NCBI GenBank assembly: GCA_944383495.1
Contig: CALWPT010000032.1
Coordinates: 1-64,000, forward strand
DNA length: 64,000 nucleotides
Source of the DNA: an uncultured Clostridia bacterium
GTDB lineage: Bacteria > Bacillota > Clostridia > Oscillospirales > Acutalibacteraceae
Direction of reading: 5' to 3'
A model generated the notes under the pieces. The model made no database searches, had not been told where the DNA came from, and saw nothing but the letters and a program-made list of their open reading frames with translations. Both the position numbers and the translations under genes were made by a program. Of the stretch, positions 1 to 9,247 are shown piece by piece. Positions within the stretch are counted from its first letter, which is position 1. Each line of letters starts with the position of its first letter.

Positions 1-38
1 GGGGATATTTATTGTGCTCACGATAGTGTATATTTTTC

Positions 39-2297
39 TCACATGAAATCAATCAATTGGCCTGTTTTGGTCAGGTTAAAACGGACAAAAACAGTAAACC
101 GGCTTTTTTTCTGCGTAGCATACCAACTTTTGGATATTGTTTTCCAAGCCTCTGGATCCTCTGACTGTACCATTCGTCCCAGGCCCGCTATATCGTATTC
201 CTCTTTTGCCTGTGCATTCAAATATTCCTGGCAAAGCTGGGATAGTTCCCGACTGAGCCTATCTTCGAGGAATTCCACCTGATCCAAGGTGACGCTTTTG
301 GTGCTGCTTTTTTCCAGCTCCGAGACGCCGCCTTTTCCCTCTAACTCTATGGTGAAATTTGGAACTCCATTTTCAATGGTTACCAATCGGGAGGTTTTCA
401 TTGCATCCACTTTAACCGATACTTGCCCAAATTTTTCCGTTTCAAAGGTAACGATCCCCGTATCAAATTTGCCCGAGGCCAATAGAAACCCCCGGGTCTC
501 CTTTAGCGTTAGAATCGTTTGCAGGCGGCCCTGCTGAAAAATTGCCGTCCCGCAGACCTCTAAAGTGGATCCGACTTTTTCCCCTTCCTCGTCGGGATTC
601 TGTTCCCGCTGGCTGTTTTCCACCGCACGGAGCACAGGCGCATACATGCCCACGCCAGAATCGGCGTATCCCGCCGCTAGATCCAGCAGCTTTACATTGA
701 CTCCCAGTGAATTTCGGCTGGTTTGTTCGATGACAAAAATCATCTCCTGCGTGGGAATAATATTGTTGTTCATATTGACCTGTACCAGTGGCCCTGCTTC
801 CTCCTCCGCCATGGCGACATGAACCGCTGAACGGGATTCATAATCCCGCATTAAATAATCAATCGCGGAAAAAAGATCATTTTCAGCGATGCTGCGGCCT
901 AAAATAATCAGTCGATTTTTAGAATAGACCGGCCGCTTTCCGCTTTTTAGCGATATATTTTGAAAGGCTTCTGATAAGCTTTGTCCTTCGCAGGAAAAGA
1001 TGCTAGTTGGAGTTTGGCCGGTATCTTCTCCAGCGGGGGATCCCTGGGTAGGCGTAAACACCTGCATGGTAATTCTATAGCCCTGTTCCGTTTTGTCCAC
1101 TGCCATGCATTCGATAAACAGCAGCCGCTGGGTAACCGAACTCGTTGCACAGGAGGTCAGGAGCAAAATTGGGATCAGCAAAAGGGCCAGCGCCGCTTTT
1201 TTCTTTGGCTTCCTGTTGGACTTGGAAGGGCGGCTTTTTATGCGGTATCCGATGAGCAAAAGCAGCGGCAGGATCACGGCGAGGAAAGCCATTAATAATT
1301 GAAACCCCGTATACAAAAGCCGCAGCTCATAAAATTTTACATCACCGCTGTAAAAGGAAGAAATCAGCGCGCAAATCACCGCTCCCGTCCAAATGGCAAT
1401 TTTGCCAAACCGTCCTTTGGTCAGCTTATGAAACGCCTGGCGCAGTACATATAATAGCAATGCCAGCTTAATAAAGATCCCCAGAGACCAGATACTCGTG
1501 GTAAACGCGTCGAACCGCTGGGCAATTAGCTCGTCGGCAATGCTGGAAACCTCGTAAAAGGGAAAAAACAGGAGCGTTGCAAATTTTCCCAGCAGGTTGG
1601 TGGGAAGGAACACGATTCCTTCCAGTACTAGGGTCAGCACAACCAGAAGAATTGAAAAGCTCCGGCCCTTTTTTTTCTTCGCACATGGGAGTAAAAACGC
1701 GGCTGCGGCCAGCTCGGTGGTGCGGGATAGCTCCAGAGCCACCGTTTTGAAGCCCCCGGAAAGGGTAGGATGCGGAATCGGCATCAGACTGAAATCCAGC
1801 TGTGGCGTAACTGTGATCCCAATGAAAGCAAACGATAATAAAACCACAATGCAGATAACCACACCGATACGGCAGATTGGTTCAATTCCTAATGTCGCGG
1901 CGTAAGCAGCGGCGGCTAGCACCATACAGGAAAAAATAAAAATGGGAATTTTTGTTATGGAGCTGGAGGCAAAAAAGTGGAATTGGGAGGTTATAATGCT
2001 TCCATCATATATAAAATAAAACAAAAATAGGATGGCAGTCACCCGGGAAGCGCCCTTTCCCATAACATCCTCGGCGCAATCCAAAATGTTTTTTCCAGGG
2101 TGCGCTCGAAACAAAAGGTACAATGGCAGTGCGCAAGCAAATAATAGCAAGGCAAAAAAGGGAAGATAAAGAAGGCTTTCCGTGGTAAACAAATTCACCC
2201 CTTTAACGGGAGAATACGTCAGCGTCACCACTATTCGGCTGACCAGCAGGGTAAGGAACAGCTGGTTAGCGGTAATAATTCCCTTGGTTTTCTCCAA
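39..2297 (-). CDS. Fused spore germination permease (GerB) and Ger(x)C-type lipoprotein
   Basis: The 752-residue protein joins two normally separate germinant-receptor subunits. Residues 1 to about 350 form a GerAB-like amino-acid-permease fold with around ten membrane helices. A basic run (about 354-367, rich in Arg and Lys) leads into a hydrophobic segment ending in LLTSC, with Cys383 in a lipobox. Residues 384-752 match the Ger(x)C (GerAC) family. The start is TTG with AAAGGAG about nine bases upstream. The gene follows gerA closely on the same strand, so the operon encodes a complete A/B/C receptor in two genes. If the permease C-terminus is cytoplasmic, as in GerAB, the internal signal-like segment would place the GerC part outside the inner membrane. 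Signal peptidase II might cleave there and lipidate Cys383; that is inference. Confidence 0.9.
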   Translation of the reverse strand: MEKTKGIITANQLFLTLLVSRIVVTLTYSPVKGVNLFTTESLLYLPFFALLLFACALPLYLLFRAHPGKNILDCAEDVMGKGASRVTAILFLFYFIYDGSIITSQFHFFASSSITKIPIFIFSCMVLAAAAYAATLGIEPICRIGVVICIVVLLSFAFIGITVTPQLDFSLMPIPHPTLSGGFKTVALELSRTTELAAAAFLLPCAKKKKGRSFSILLVVLTLVLEGIVFLPTNLLGKFATLLFFPFYEVSSIADELIAQRFDAFTTSIWSLGIFIKLALLLYVLRQAFHKLTKGRFGKIAIWTGAVICALISSFYSGDVKFYELRLLYTGFQLLMAFLAVILPLLLLIGYRIKSRPSKSNRKPKKKAALALLLIPILLLTSCATSSVTQRLLFIECMAVDKTEQGYRITMQVFTPTQGSPAGEDTGQTPTSIFSCEGQSLSEAFQNISLKSGKRPVYSKNRLIILGRSIAENDLFSAIDYLMRDYESRSAVHVAMAEEEAGPLVQVNMNNNIIPTQEMIFVIEQTSRNSLGVNVKLLDLAAGYADSGVGMYAPVLRAVENSQREQNPDEEGEKVGSTLEVCGTAIFQQGRLQTILTLKETRGFLLASGKFDTGIVTFETEKFGQVSVKVDAMKTSRLVTIENGVPNFTIELEGKGGVSELEKSSTKSVTLDQVEFLEDRLSRELSQLCQEYLNAQAKEEYDIAGLGRMVQSEDPEAWKTISKSWYATQKKSRFTVFVRFNLTKTGQLIDFM

Positions 2298-2342
2298 AAT
2301 TTTGCCGCTCCTTTCTGAGAGAATGATTTCGTTGCTTTTCTA

Positions 2343-3845
2343 TCAGCCGTTTTCCTGTTGATCCTCCGGCTCAATGGGCTCCCGGCCGGGCATATCCTGT
2401 ACCAGCAGCCGGTTGGACTGTAGCTTCCGCCAGCTCTGGCGGAACAATACATCCCGCCAGGATTTTGCGCGGAAGGGCGTCAGCGGAGAAGTATAGGGAA
2501 GGCCGTAATTGTTCACAGAGCAAATATTAACCCCCAATACGCCCAAACCAATCATAATTCCATAAATGCCCAAAAAGCCGCCAACAATGGTAAAAATTAA
2601 CCGCAGCAAGGACATAGGCTCGTATAAAGAAGGAATGATAAAGGATCCAATTGCCGTCAATGCTACCACAATGACCATCGGCGCTCCGACCAGTCCCGCG
2701 GTCACAGCGGCCTGCCCGATGACTAAGCCGCCGACAATGCTAACCGTTCCGCCCACCGCCTTGGGCAAACGCAGGCCTGCTTCACGAATGATTTCAAACA
2801 CCACGTAGGTAAAGATCGCTTCCACCAGCAACGGAAATGGCGTTGTGGCATCCGCTTTTGTGACGTTGTATAATACCCAGTCAGGAAACAACTCCTGATG
2901 AAAGGTACCGATGGCAACGTAGAAGGCGGGAAGGGTAATGGTAATGACAAAGGAAATGGCCCGCAGAGTCCGCATAAATAATGCATAAAAAGGGGCAAAG
3001 AAGTAATCGTCGGCATTTTGAAAGTTTTCGTAAAACAGGTAGGGGACGATGAGAACAAAGGGAGAGCCGTCCACCATGATGACCACTCGCCCCTCGTTCA
3101 TTTTAGAGCAGGCCACATCAGGTCGCTCGGTCAAGCCCACCTGTGTAAAGAAGCTTTTTTTGTCCTTCTCCAGAAAGGGGATGAGATAGCTGGAATCCAA
3201 AAGTGCGTCAATTTCAATTATTTGCAGACGGCGCCGGATCTCCTTTAGGATTTCCTCACTGACCCTGCTTTTTAGGTAACACAGGGAGACCTCCGTTTGG
3301 CTGACAGTTCCCACCTGCATGGTTTCAAACTTCAGATCAGGGGTTTTCATGCGCCTGCGCAGCATAGACATATTGAGATGCAGAACCTCGCAAAGAGCTT
3401 CTTTTGTACCGCGGAGAGAGGTTTCCGACGATGGATCGCTGACCGATCGGGTAGGGAAGCTCTGAATCCCCACGGCAAGTATTTTTGGCACGCCGTCCAG
3501 CAGGATCAGCAGAAAGCCGCTCATTGCTCGGTAGGCCGCTTGGCTGTAGTCATCCACATCGCTTTGATCCACGCTGCCGAGAACCTCGGTTTTGATATGA
3601 TTCCATAAGGCTTCTGGCGTAAACGTTCCGCTTACGGCGCTTAATGGTTTTACAACCGAGTCCGCCACATTATGTTTGTCAGTCATATTGTCCACCATCA
3701 TCAGCGCACCGCGATGTCCGGCGATACGTATAGATCGCATGGTGAAATCCACTGTCCCTGCAAACTGCTCCTTAAACCAAGCTACACCTTGGTTCAACTC
3801 GGCGGAAACGGGCATTTTTGGATGGCTGCCGTTGCTTGCGCCCAC
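2343..3845 (-). CDS. GerA/GerKA-family spore germination protein
   Basis: This is the A subunit of a nutrient germinant receptor in the spore inner membrane. It is about 500 residues, close to the family norm. A soluble N-terminal half is followed by a hydrophobic C-terminal half with several helices, including a Gly/Val-rich segment around residues 370-400, and a short charged tail. I chose the GTG at 3845 because a GGGGGGA run lies six bases upstream, much like the G-run that serves spo0A here. An in-frame ATG at 3866 would add seven residues but has no Shine-Dalgarno. The fused gerB-gerC gene starts about 45 bases downstream and should be cotranscribed. Sigma-G control is expected from family knowledge, but I could not identify a convincing promoter. 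Confidence 0.93.
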   Translation of the reverse strand: MGASNGSHPKMPVSAELNQGVAWFKEQFAGTVDFTMRSIRIAGHRGALMMVDNMTDKHNVADSVVKPLSAVSGTFTPEALWNHIKTEVLGSVDQSDVDDYSQAAYRAMSGFLLILLDGVPKILAVGIQSFPTRSVSDPSSETSLRGTKEALCEVLHLNMSMLRRRMKTPDLKFETMQVGTVSQTEVSLCYLKSRVSEEILKEIRRRLQIIEIDALLDSSYLIPFLEKDKKSFFTQVGLTERPDVACSKMNEGRVVIMVDGSPFVLIVPYLFYENFQNADDYFFAPFYALFMRTLRAISFVITITLPAFYVAIGTFHQELFPDWVLYNVTKADATTPFPLLVEAIFTYVVFEIIREAGLRLPKAVGGTVSIVGGLVIGQAAVTAGLVGAPMVIVVALTAIGSFIIPSLYEPMSLLRLIFTIVGGFLGIYGIMIGLGVLGVNICSVNNYGLPYTSPLTPFRAKSWRDVLFRQSWRKLQSNRLLVQDMPGREPIEPEDQQENG

Positions 3846-3977
3846 TTTTAATCCCCCCGTTTTCATTCATACATATTACTATTTTGGACATCAAACGGCA
3901 AATGATACGAAAAGAAAGTGCAAAATGAATCTTTTCTGCATAAATTTAAAAAATTGCGTTTTTAGTTTGACCTGCGA

Positions 3978-4006
3978 TTGTAATTTGGATAAAATTGCGT
4001 TATAAT
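3978..4006 (+). promoter_or_regulatory. Sigma-A-type promoter of oadG-oadB
   Basis: A TTGTAA -35 box and a perfect TATAAT -10 box are separated by 17 bases. They lie about 43 bases upstream of the oadG start, in the divergent gap between gerA and oadG. Confidence 0.6.
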
Positions 4007-4048
4007 AATTACCATATATCATAATAAAAGGAAAGGGATGGCTTTCCC

Positions 4049-4423
4049 ATGAATTTAGGCTTTGCTCTGCTGGTCACCTTTTGCGGCATTTTCATTGTGT
4101 TCCTTTCATTGGTGGCGCTCATTCTTTTAATTACTCTTTTTGGTAAAGTAACAGTTGCACTGGATAACCGTGCGGTGCGGCCCAAAAAAGCAAAAGAAGG
4201 GGAAGCGATTGAGACGGAGGAGCTGGCGTCTGCATTTCAAGCACCGCTGGCTGCTCCTGCTTCTTTACAAAACAATGATGTAATTGCCGCTATAACGGCT
4301 GCTGTATATATTTTGGGTGAAAAAAAGGGCAAAACCTATGCAGTGCGATCGGTGCGTCCCGCCGTAAGCGGGCAGAATCCGTGGGCGGCCGCTGGGCTGC
4401 GGAATAATGTTCGGCCTTTTTAA
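4049..4423 (+). CDS. OadG-family sodium-pump decarboxylase gamma subunit
   Basis: The 124-residue protein has one N-terminal membrane helix (about residues 4-32), followed by a charged, Ala/Pro-rich linker and a short C-terminal region. This is the layout of OadG/MmdD subunits, which anchor Na+-translocating carboxylic-acid decarboxylases. It is 30 bases upstream of the beta subunit, and the pair shares a promoter. No alpha (carboxyltransferase) or biotin-carrier gene lies nearby, so those partners must be elsewhere if the pump is complete. The substrate (oxaloacetate, methylmalonyl-CoA or glutaconyl-CoA) cannot be told from this subunit. GGAAAGGGA precedes the ATG. Confidence 0.8.
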   Translation: MNLGFALLVTFCGIFIVFLSLVALILLITLFGKVTVALDNRAVRPKKAKEGEAIETEELASAFQAPLAAPASLQNNDVIAAITAAVYILGEKKGKTYAVRSVRPAVSGQNPWAAAGLRNNVRPF

Positions 4424-4453
4424 GAGAATTTCAGAGGAGAGGAAGAATCTTAC

Positions 4454-5722
4454 ATGGAATTGCTCACCAACTTTTGGAACACTCTGGTGCAGATCCTGGC
4501 TGACTCGGGCTACAACAGCCTAATTGGTCAGTTTTTGGGGGGCGGCTGGAAAAATTTTTTAATGCTCGTTGTTTCCTGCGTGCTTTTGTATCTTGCCATT
4601 AAACGGGAATTTGAGCCTCTGCTGCTTCTTCCTATCGCTTTCGGCATGCTGCTGGCAAATCTGCCGCTGGCCGGGCTGATGGCACAGCCGAAAATTGATT
4701 TAATTCCCTATGAGGATTTTATTGCGCAGAACATGGGCAATGTCGCAGATTATTCCACTGTGGTGCAAAACGGGATTACCTACGTTCAAAAGGTAACCAA
4801 CGGCGGCTTGCTCCAGTATCTATACCAAGGCGTTAAGCTGGGAATTTATCCGCCTCTGATTTTCCTCGGGATCGGCGCGATGACCGATTTCGGTCCCCTA
4901 ATCGCGAATCCCAAAAGCTTTATTCTCGGCGCGGCCGCTCAAATTGGAATTTTTGTTACCCTCATTGGGGCAATTCTGTTGGGATTTGACGAAGCGCAGG
5001 CTGCGGCCATCGGCATTATTGGCGGCGCGGATGGCCCCACCGCGATTTATGTCACGACTAAGCTGGCGCCCGAACTGCTGGGCTCTATCGCAGTGGCGGC
5101 GTATTCTTACATGGCGTTGGTTCCAATCATTCAACCGCCGATTATGAGGCTGCTTACCACGAAAAAGGAACGTTCGGTGGAGATGCAGCAGCTTCGTTCT
5201 GTGTCCAAGCGGGAAAAGATTTTGTTTCCCATTATAGTTGCCATCGTGGTGATTCTATTGCTGCCGGAAACAGCGCCCTTGATCGGCATGCTGATGCTGG
5301 GCAATCTCATGCGGGAAAGCGGTGTGGTTGACCGAATCAGCAAAACGGCGCAAAACGAGCTGATGAATATTGTGACGATCTTCCTCGGCCTTTCTGTGGG
5401 CGCAACGACGGACGGCACCAAGTTTTTGAATCTGCAAACCGTCAAAATTATTGCTTTGGGGCTGTTCGCCTTCTGCCTTGGGACAGCCTTTGGCGTGATT
5501 TTTGGAAAGATTATGTATGTGGCGACCAAGGGCAAGGTCAATCCACTGATTGGCTCCGCCGGCGTTTCCGCTGTTCCTATGGCGGCACGGGTCTCTCAGA
5601 AGGTGGGCCAGGAGGCCAATCCCGCCAACTTCCTGCTCATGCATGCCATGGGCCCCAACGTCTCTGGCGTTATTGGTTCTGCGATTGCAGCAGGCGTACT
5701 GCTGAAAATGTGCGGGGCGTAA
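4454..5722 (+). CDS. Sodium ion-translocating decarboxylase beta subunit (OadB/MmdB family)
   Basis: This integral membrane subunit couples decarboxylation of carboxybiotin to Na+ export. It is 422 residues with many hydrophobic helices. The family hallmark GGADGPT, containing the Asp implicated in Na+ and carboxybiotin chemistry, lies near residue 195. A second conserved patch (SVGATTDG) occurs near residue 315. AGAGGAG lies upstream of the ATG. It follows oadG and ends before a strong terminator, so the transcription unit is only gamma plus beta. In related Clostridia the alpha and biotin-carrier subunits can be encoded apart, which fits this arrangement. Confidence 0.93.
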   Translation: MELLTNFWNTLVQILADSGYNSLIGQFLGGGWKNFLMLVVSCVLLYLAIKREFEPLLLLPIAFGMLLANLPLAGLMAQPKIDLIPYEDFIAQNMGNVADYSTVVQNGITYVQKVTNGGLLQYLYQGVKLGIYPPLIFLGIGAMTDFGPLIANPKSFILGAAAQIGIFVTLIGAILLGFDEAQAAAIGIIGGADGPTAIYVTTKLAPELLGSIAVAAYSYMALVPIIQPPIMRLLTTKKERSVEMQQLRSVSKREKILFPIIVAIVVILLLPETAPLIGMLMLGNLMRESGVVDRISKTAQNELMNIVTIFLGLSVGATTDGTKFLNLQTVKIIALGLFAFCLGTAFGVIFGKIMYVATKGKVNPLIGSAGVSAVPMAARVSQKVGQEANPANFLLMHAMGPNVSGVIGSAIAAGVLLKMCGA

Positions 5723-5738
5723 TCTACTAGCTTCCATG

Positions 5739-5773
5739 AAACCGCCTGCCGGGTAATCGACAGGCGGTTTTTT
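5739..5773 (+). terminator. Intrinsic terminator of oadGB
   Basis: ACCGCCTG and CAGGCGGT form a GC-rich stem around a short loop, followed by a T-run, directly after the oadB stop. Confidence 0.92.
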
Positions 5774-5852
5774 ATAGACATGTTTCCCCTCTTTTTCGAC
5801 AGCATTTTACCGTAGGGGAAAAAGCTTTCTCAACAGAATGGAGATACGCAGA

Positions 5853-6440
5853 ATGAATCGGGACAGGGCTTTGTTCATGCGTTGTTTAATCATGGCGCTC
5901 ATTTTAATTTTGGTTACCGGCTGTGCCGATACTGCGGCGCCGGCCGGTCCTGCCGATGTGCAATCCGGCACGGCGACTGATACAAAGGCAGAAACGCTTT
6001 CAAGCAGCGCGGAGGCGGTTGCGCCTGCGGATCCGCCGCCCGCCAATAGAGTTCCCATTTCAATAGAACAGGCGGAAAAGGATCCGCAAATTATGTGTAA
6101 GCTGTTAGAAGACGAAATGGAGTTTTTGATCACTGACACTCAGCCTTTTGCGTTTATGGATCAGATGGAAAAGCAGCAGCCAGCTCAGCTAGATGTCGCT
6201 ACCTATATAGGCGGCTACGACAATTCTGAACCAGAGTTGGTCGCTTGGTTTTGCTTGATGTTCGATGGCGCTCATGGTTTTTATTATCAGTATCGATGGG
6301 ATGGCGGCGTTTTTATCCGACAGGATCCACCTGTCGTCTTTACTGCGTTAACATACGAAATGAACGAATTTGGCACGGAGTATTATGTGGTCACGCAGCA
6401 GGGAGAAAAAATCCTTGTGCTGAGCCAGGCGTACTATTAA
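5853..6440 (+). CDS. Putative lipoprotein of unknown function
   Basis: I do not recognise the family. The protein is about 195 residues with a classic lipoprotein signal: basic N-terminus, hydrophobic core and lipobox LVTGC. The mature part begins with an Ala/Pro/Thr-rich, low-complexity stretch of about 45 residues, typical of a surface-tethering linker. A globular domain of about 110 residues follows and is rich in Tyr and Phe. The chosen ATG has GGAG eight bases upstream. An in-frame ATG 15 bases earlier is possible but lacks a ribosome site. It stands alone between the oadGB terminator and the convergent spoIIR. Confidence 0.75.
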   Translation: MNRDRALFMRCLIMALILILVTGCADTAAPAGPADVQSGTATDTKAETLSSSAEAVAPADPPPANRVPISIEQAEKDPQIMCKLLEDEMEFLITDTQPFAFMDQMEKQQPAQLDVATYIGGYDNSEPELVAWFCLMFDGAHGFYYQYRWDGGVFIRQDPPVVFTALTYEMNEFGTEYYVVTQQGEKILVLSQAYY

Positions 6441-6500
6441 CCAATCGCTTGATGCTGTCCAATCCTTGCATAGCATAAGAAGATCCTACACTTAATGCTG

Positions 6501-7124
6501 TTACCGTTCTGACAGCCACTGCTTAAAGCTTTCAAACAACTCCACCGCTTTGAAACGAAACTCATATTTCGGTTGGTTTTTTACAATATCCGTCTGCTCC
6601 TTGGTCAGGACGTCCTGCAGCTCTGCGTTCGGTTCGGCGGCAGGGATACACATCGGAGGAAACATTACGCACCACCAATTTTTGCCGCCGCCCTCGCCGA
6701 TAAGCACCCGCAGGGCGTTATATTCACCTGCTGGAAGGGTAACGTCGCTATATTCCCGGGTATCGAACCAGGCACGACAAAGCTGAACTGTAACGGAGTA
6801 ATCATATCCCTCGGAACGAACCACCTGTTCTGCGGCTAATTTCAGTTCGTCTAGCCGCTGGGCGGCGACCTGCTCAGCCTCCGATTCGGTATTGACCTGG
6901 TCGAAAAGTCCCGAACCGACCTCCAAAAGCCGGTTGCGCACCTTCAGCTTTAAGGCCTGATCAGCGGGGGAGTCGGAGTTGGCGAGAATATGAAGCCGCA
7001 GCACCCGGGTGGAAATATCCTCGCATTCGGCTGTAAAGCTGCAAAGGCTGGCGATGATACAAACGCAAAGTCCAATCAGGAGAGCGGCCTCCCATTTTTT
7101 CAAAATACATTTTTTCTTCTCCAT
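6501..7124 (-). CDS. spoIIR: Stage II sporulation protein R
   Basis: SpoIIR is the forespore-made signalling protein that activates the SpoIIGA protease and so triggers pro-sigma-E processing in the mother cell. The roughly 207-residue protein has an N-terminal hydrophobic signal/anchor (about residues 12-30). Family features follow, such as LRLHILANSDS and NWWCVMFPP. I chose the ATG at 7124 because AAAGGACGG lies just upstream. An in-frame ATG 31 codons earlier has no ribosome site, and those extra residues are not family-like. It is monocistronic and convergent with the lipoprotein gene. Confidence 0.94.
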   Translation of the reverse strand: MEKKKCILKKWEAALLIGLCVCIIASLCSFTAECEDISTRVLRLHILANSDSPADQALKLKVRNRLLEVGSGLFDQVNTESEAEQVAAQRLDELKLAAEQVVRSEGYDYSVTVQLCRAWFDTREYSDVTLPAGEYNALRVLIGEGGGKNWWCVMFPPMCIPAAEPNAELQDVLTKEQTDIVKNQPKYEFRFKAVELFESFKQWLSER

Positions 7125-7428
7125 GCTTTGATCCCGTCCTTTTGGTTTTGTAACCACAGTATGGACGGAAAGTTTTGGAAATATACAAAAGTTTTTAAAA
7201 TCATATTTGCATGACAAAGCCTATGAGACAGCCCAAGCATTGATATAAAAAGCTCTTTTTTCGGTTTTACGCCTTCCACTGCACATGGAAATGTGCTATA
7301 ATTTTAAAAAGCCGTAATATGAACGCAGCAATACAAAATGACAGCGGCGGCAGGGCCAAGGTATAGGAACTTAAAATATGACCTGATTGATAAAAACGAA
7401 TGTTGAAACGCAAAAGAGGTGTTAATAA

Positions 7429-8175
7429 ATGCTTAGTTTAAATCAAATATCCTGGGCGGCTCCGGGCGGCGGCAGAATTTTGCAGGGAATTGATCTAGTC
7501 GTCCCCGATCAAAAATTGGTTGTGATTACCGGACCGAACGGGGGCGGAAAAACCACATTGGCCAAACTGATCGCCGGTTTGGAAAAACCCGATTCTGGAC
7601 AGATTCTTTTGGATGGTCAGAATATCACCGATTTTGATATTACCCAGCGGGCCAAAGCAGGCATCAGCTATGCTTTTCAGCAGCCGGTGCGGTTCAAAGG
7701 CCTCACTGTAGCTGATCTTTTGGAATTGGCGGCTGGCAGGAAACTTTCGGAGCACGCGGCCTGCGATTATTTAATACGTGTGGGCCTTTGCGCAAGAGAA
7801 TATATTCACCGAGAAGTCAATGCTACGCTGTCCGGCGGAGAAATCAAGCGGATAGAACTTGCAACGGTTCTGGCCCGGCACACTCGGTTAACAATTTTTG
7901 ATGAGCCGGAGGCGGGGATTGACCTTTGGAGCTTTCATAATTTAATTGGCGTTTTTAAGGAGATGCAGGAGGATTTAAAGGGTTCCATGATTATCATCTC
8001 TCATCAAGAGAGAATCCTGTCTATTGCCGACGAAATTATCGTTATAGCAGATGGGAAAGTCAGCGCCCATGGGCCCGCCGCTGGAATGCTTCCTCAGCTT
8101 CTGAACGAGGAGTCGGGCTGTGAGCAGTGCCCGAAGAAGGAAATTGTGTATTGTGGAGGCGGACGGGATGAATAA
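7429..8175 (+). CDS. SufC-like ABC ATPase of a minimal Fe-S assembly system (SmsC-like)
   Basis: This 248-residue ATPase has Walker A (GPNGGGKTT) near residue 37, a signature LSGGE near 140 and Walker B ending in DEPEAG near 164, with the EAG pattern seen in SufC. No membrane domain is encoded nearby, so it is not a transporter. It overlaps the following SufB/D-like gene by eight bases, which implies translational coupling. There is no sufS, sufU or second sufB/D homologue beside it. This matches the compact two-gene SUF-like (SMS) layout known from anaerobes. An RBS (AGAGG) precedes the ATG. A weak promoter, TTCCAC-N17-TATAAT at 7274-7302, lies upstream. Confidence 0.88.
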   Translation: MLSLNQISWAAPGGGRILQGIDLVVPDQKLVVITGPNGGGKTTLAKLIAGLEKPDSGQILLDGQNITDFDITQRAKAGISYAFQQPVRFKGLTVADLLELAAGRKLSEHAACDYLIRVGLCAREYIHREVNATLSGGEIKRIELATVLARHTRLTIFDEPEAGIDLWSFHNLIGVFKEMQEDLKGSMIIISHQERILSIADEIIVIADGKVSAHGPAAGMLPQLLNEESGCEQCPKKEIVYCGGGRDE

Positions 8176-9085
8176 TATTACCAAGGAACTGCTTCAGGCT
8201 GTCTCTGATTATAGCGATGGCTATAAAGACGCTTACAGTATTCGTGAAAACGGCTGCTGTGTCGATCGAAAGTCCACGGATCATATTAAAATTGAAAGCA
8301 AAGCCGGCGAACCGGGTCTTGTTATTCACATTCTTTCCGGAACCAAGGGAGAGCGCGTATCCATTCCTGCCTGTGTGACCCATGGAAATGTGGATGATTT
8401 GGTTTATAATGATTTTTATGTGGGAGAAGGGGCAGACGTTCTGATCGTTGCCGGATGCGGCGTTCATGTGGAAACGGGGGAACCGGCCCGGCATAGTGGG
8501 ATCCACCGTTTCTTTGTGGGAAAAAACGCACATGTGGTTTACCAAGAAAAGCATATCGGAGCAGGCTCCGGAGCGGGTATCCGCTCGATTGATCCCGTGA
8601 CAGAGATTACGTTAGAGGAAGGCTCTGAACTGGAGATGGATTCCTTACAGCTTGGCGGCGTGGATCAGACATTGCGCCGCACGACAGCTGTTTTAGAAAA
8701 AGGGGCCCATTTAATCATCCGGGAAAGAATTCTCACCGATGGAGAGCAGCAGGCTAAAACCGATTTTACAGTAGAGATGAACGGCGCGGATTCCAGCGTT
8801 AATTTGATTTCCCGGTCGGTTGCCAAGGGGAATTCCCATCAAATTTACCGTTCCAAGATTATTGGCAACGCCCCTTGTGCCGGGCATTCCGAGTGTGATG
8901 CTATTATCGTTGATAAAGGCAGGGTGGACGCCGCGCCCGAGCTTACCGCCAACCATGAGGACGCCGCACTGATCCACGAGGCCGCAATTGGGAAGATTGC
9001 CGGTGAACAAATCATGAAGCTGCGTACTTTAGGGTTAACTGAGGAGGAAGCAGAGGCGAAAATTGTTGCCGGCTTTTTGAAATAA
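8168..9085 (+). CDS. SufB/SufD-like Fe-S scaffold protein (SmsB-like)
   Basis: The roughly 305-residue protein is the single SufB/D-family partner of the SufC-like ATPase. It is much shorter than canonical SufB (about 470 residues), mainly for lack of the N-terminal region. The C-terminal beta-helix core is recognisable: GHSECDAI with a Cys at the position used for cluster assembly, a downstream HEAAIG, and the EQxxxLRTLGLTEEEA motif. I chose the ATG at 8168, overlapping the sufC-like stop and preceded by GGCGGACGG. It is predicted to form a B2C2-type complex in the cytosol. A terminator follows. The sulfur donor is not encoded next door; a cysteine desulfurase lies about 45 kb away. Confidence 0.88.
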   Translation: MNNITKELLQAVSDYSDGYKDAYSIRENGCCVDRKSTDHIKIESKAGEPGLVIHILSGTKGERVSIPACVTHGNVDDLVYNDFYVGEGADVLIVAGCGVHVETGEPARHSGIHRFFVGKNAHVVYQEKHIGAGSGAGIRSIDPVTEITLEEGSELEMDSLQLGGVDQTLRRTTAVLEKGAHLIIRERILTDGEQQAKTDFTVEMNGADSSVNLISRSVAKGNSHQIYRSKIIGNAPCAGHSECDAIIVDKGRVDAAPELTANHEDAALIHEAAIGKIAGEQIMKLRTLGLTEEEAEAKIVAGFLK

Positions 9086-9147
9086 GCTGGAAGAATTCCT
9101 AAATTCTCTGTTCTAAAAGGCCGGGCGAAATTTCGGCCGTTGAATTC

Positions 9148-9191
9148 AAAAAAGCGCCGCGCAATATACCAACATTGCACGGCGCTTTTTG
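9148..9191. terminator. Bidirectional terminator between smsCB-like genes and reverse rubrerythrin
   Basis: A long stem (AAAAAGCGCCG paired with CGGCGCTTTTT, extended by GCAAT/ATTGC) is flanked by A-runs and T-runs. It can end transcription in either direction between convergent units. Confidence 0.9.
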
Positions 9192-9247
9192 TTATGTAAG
9201 GCTATTGATAAAACAAACCTTTTGGGCGGATTTTTCCCCGCCGTCAA

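Noticed and set aside
3676..4005. Plus-strand frame across the gerA start and oadG promoter
   Set aside because: Runs antisense to gerA and through a clear promoter; no ribosome site or family resemblance.
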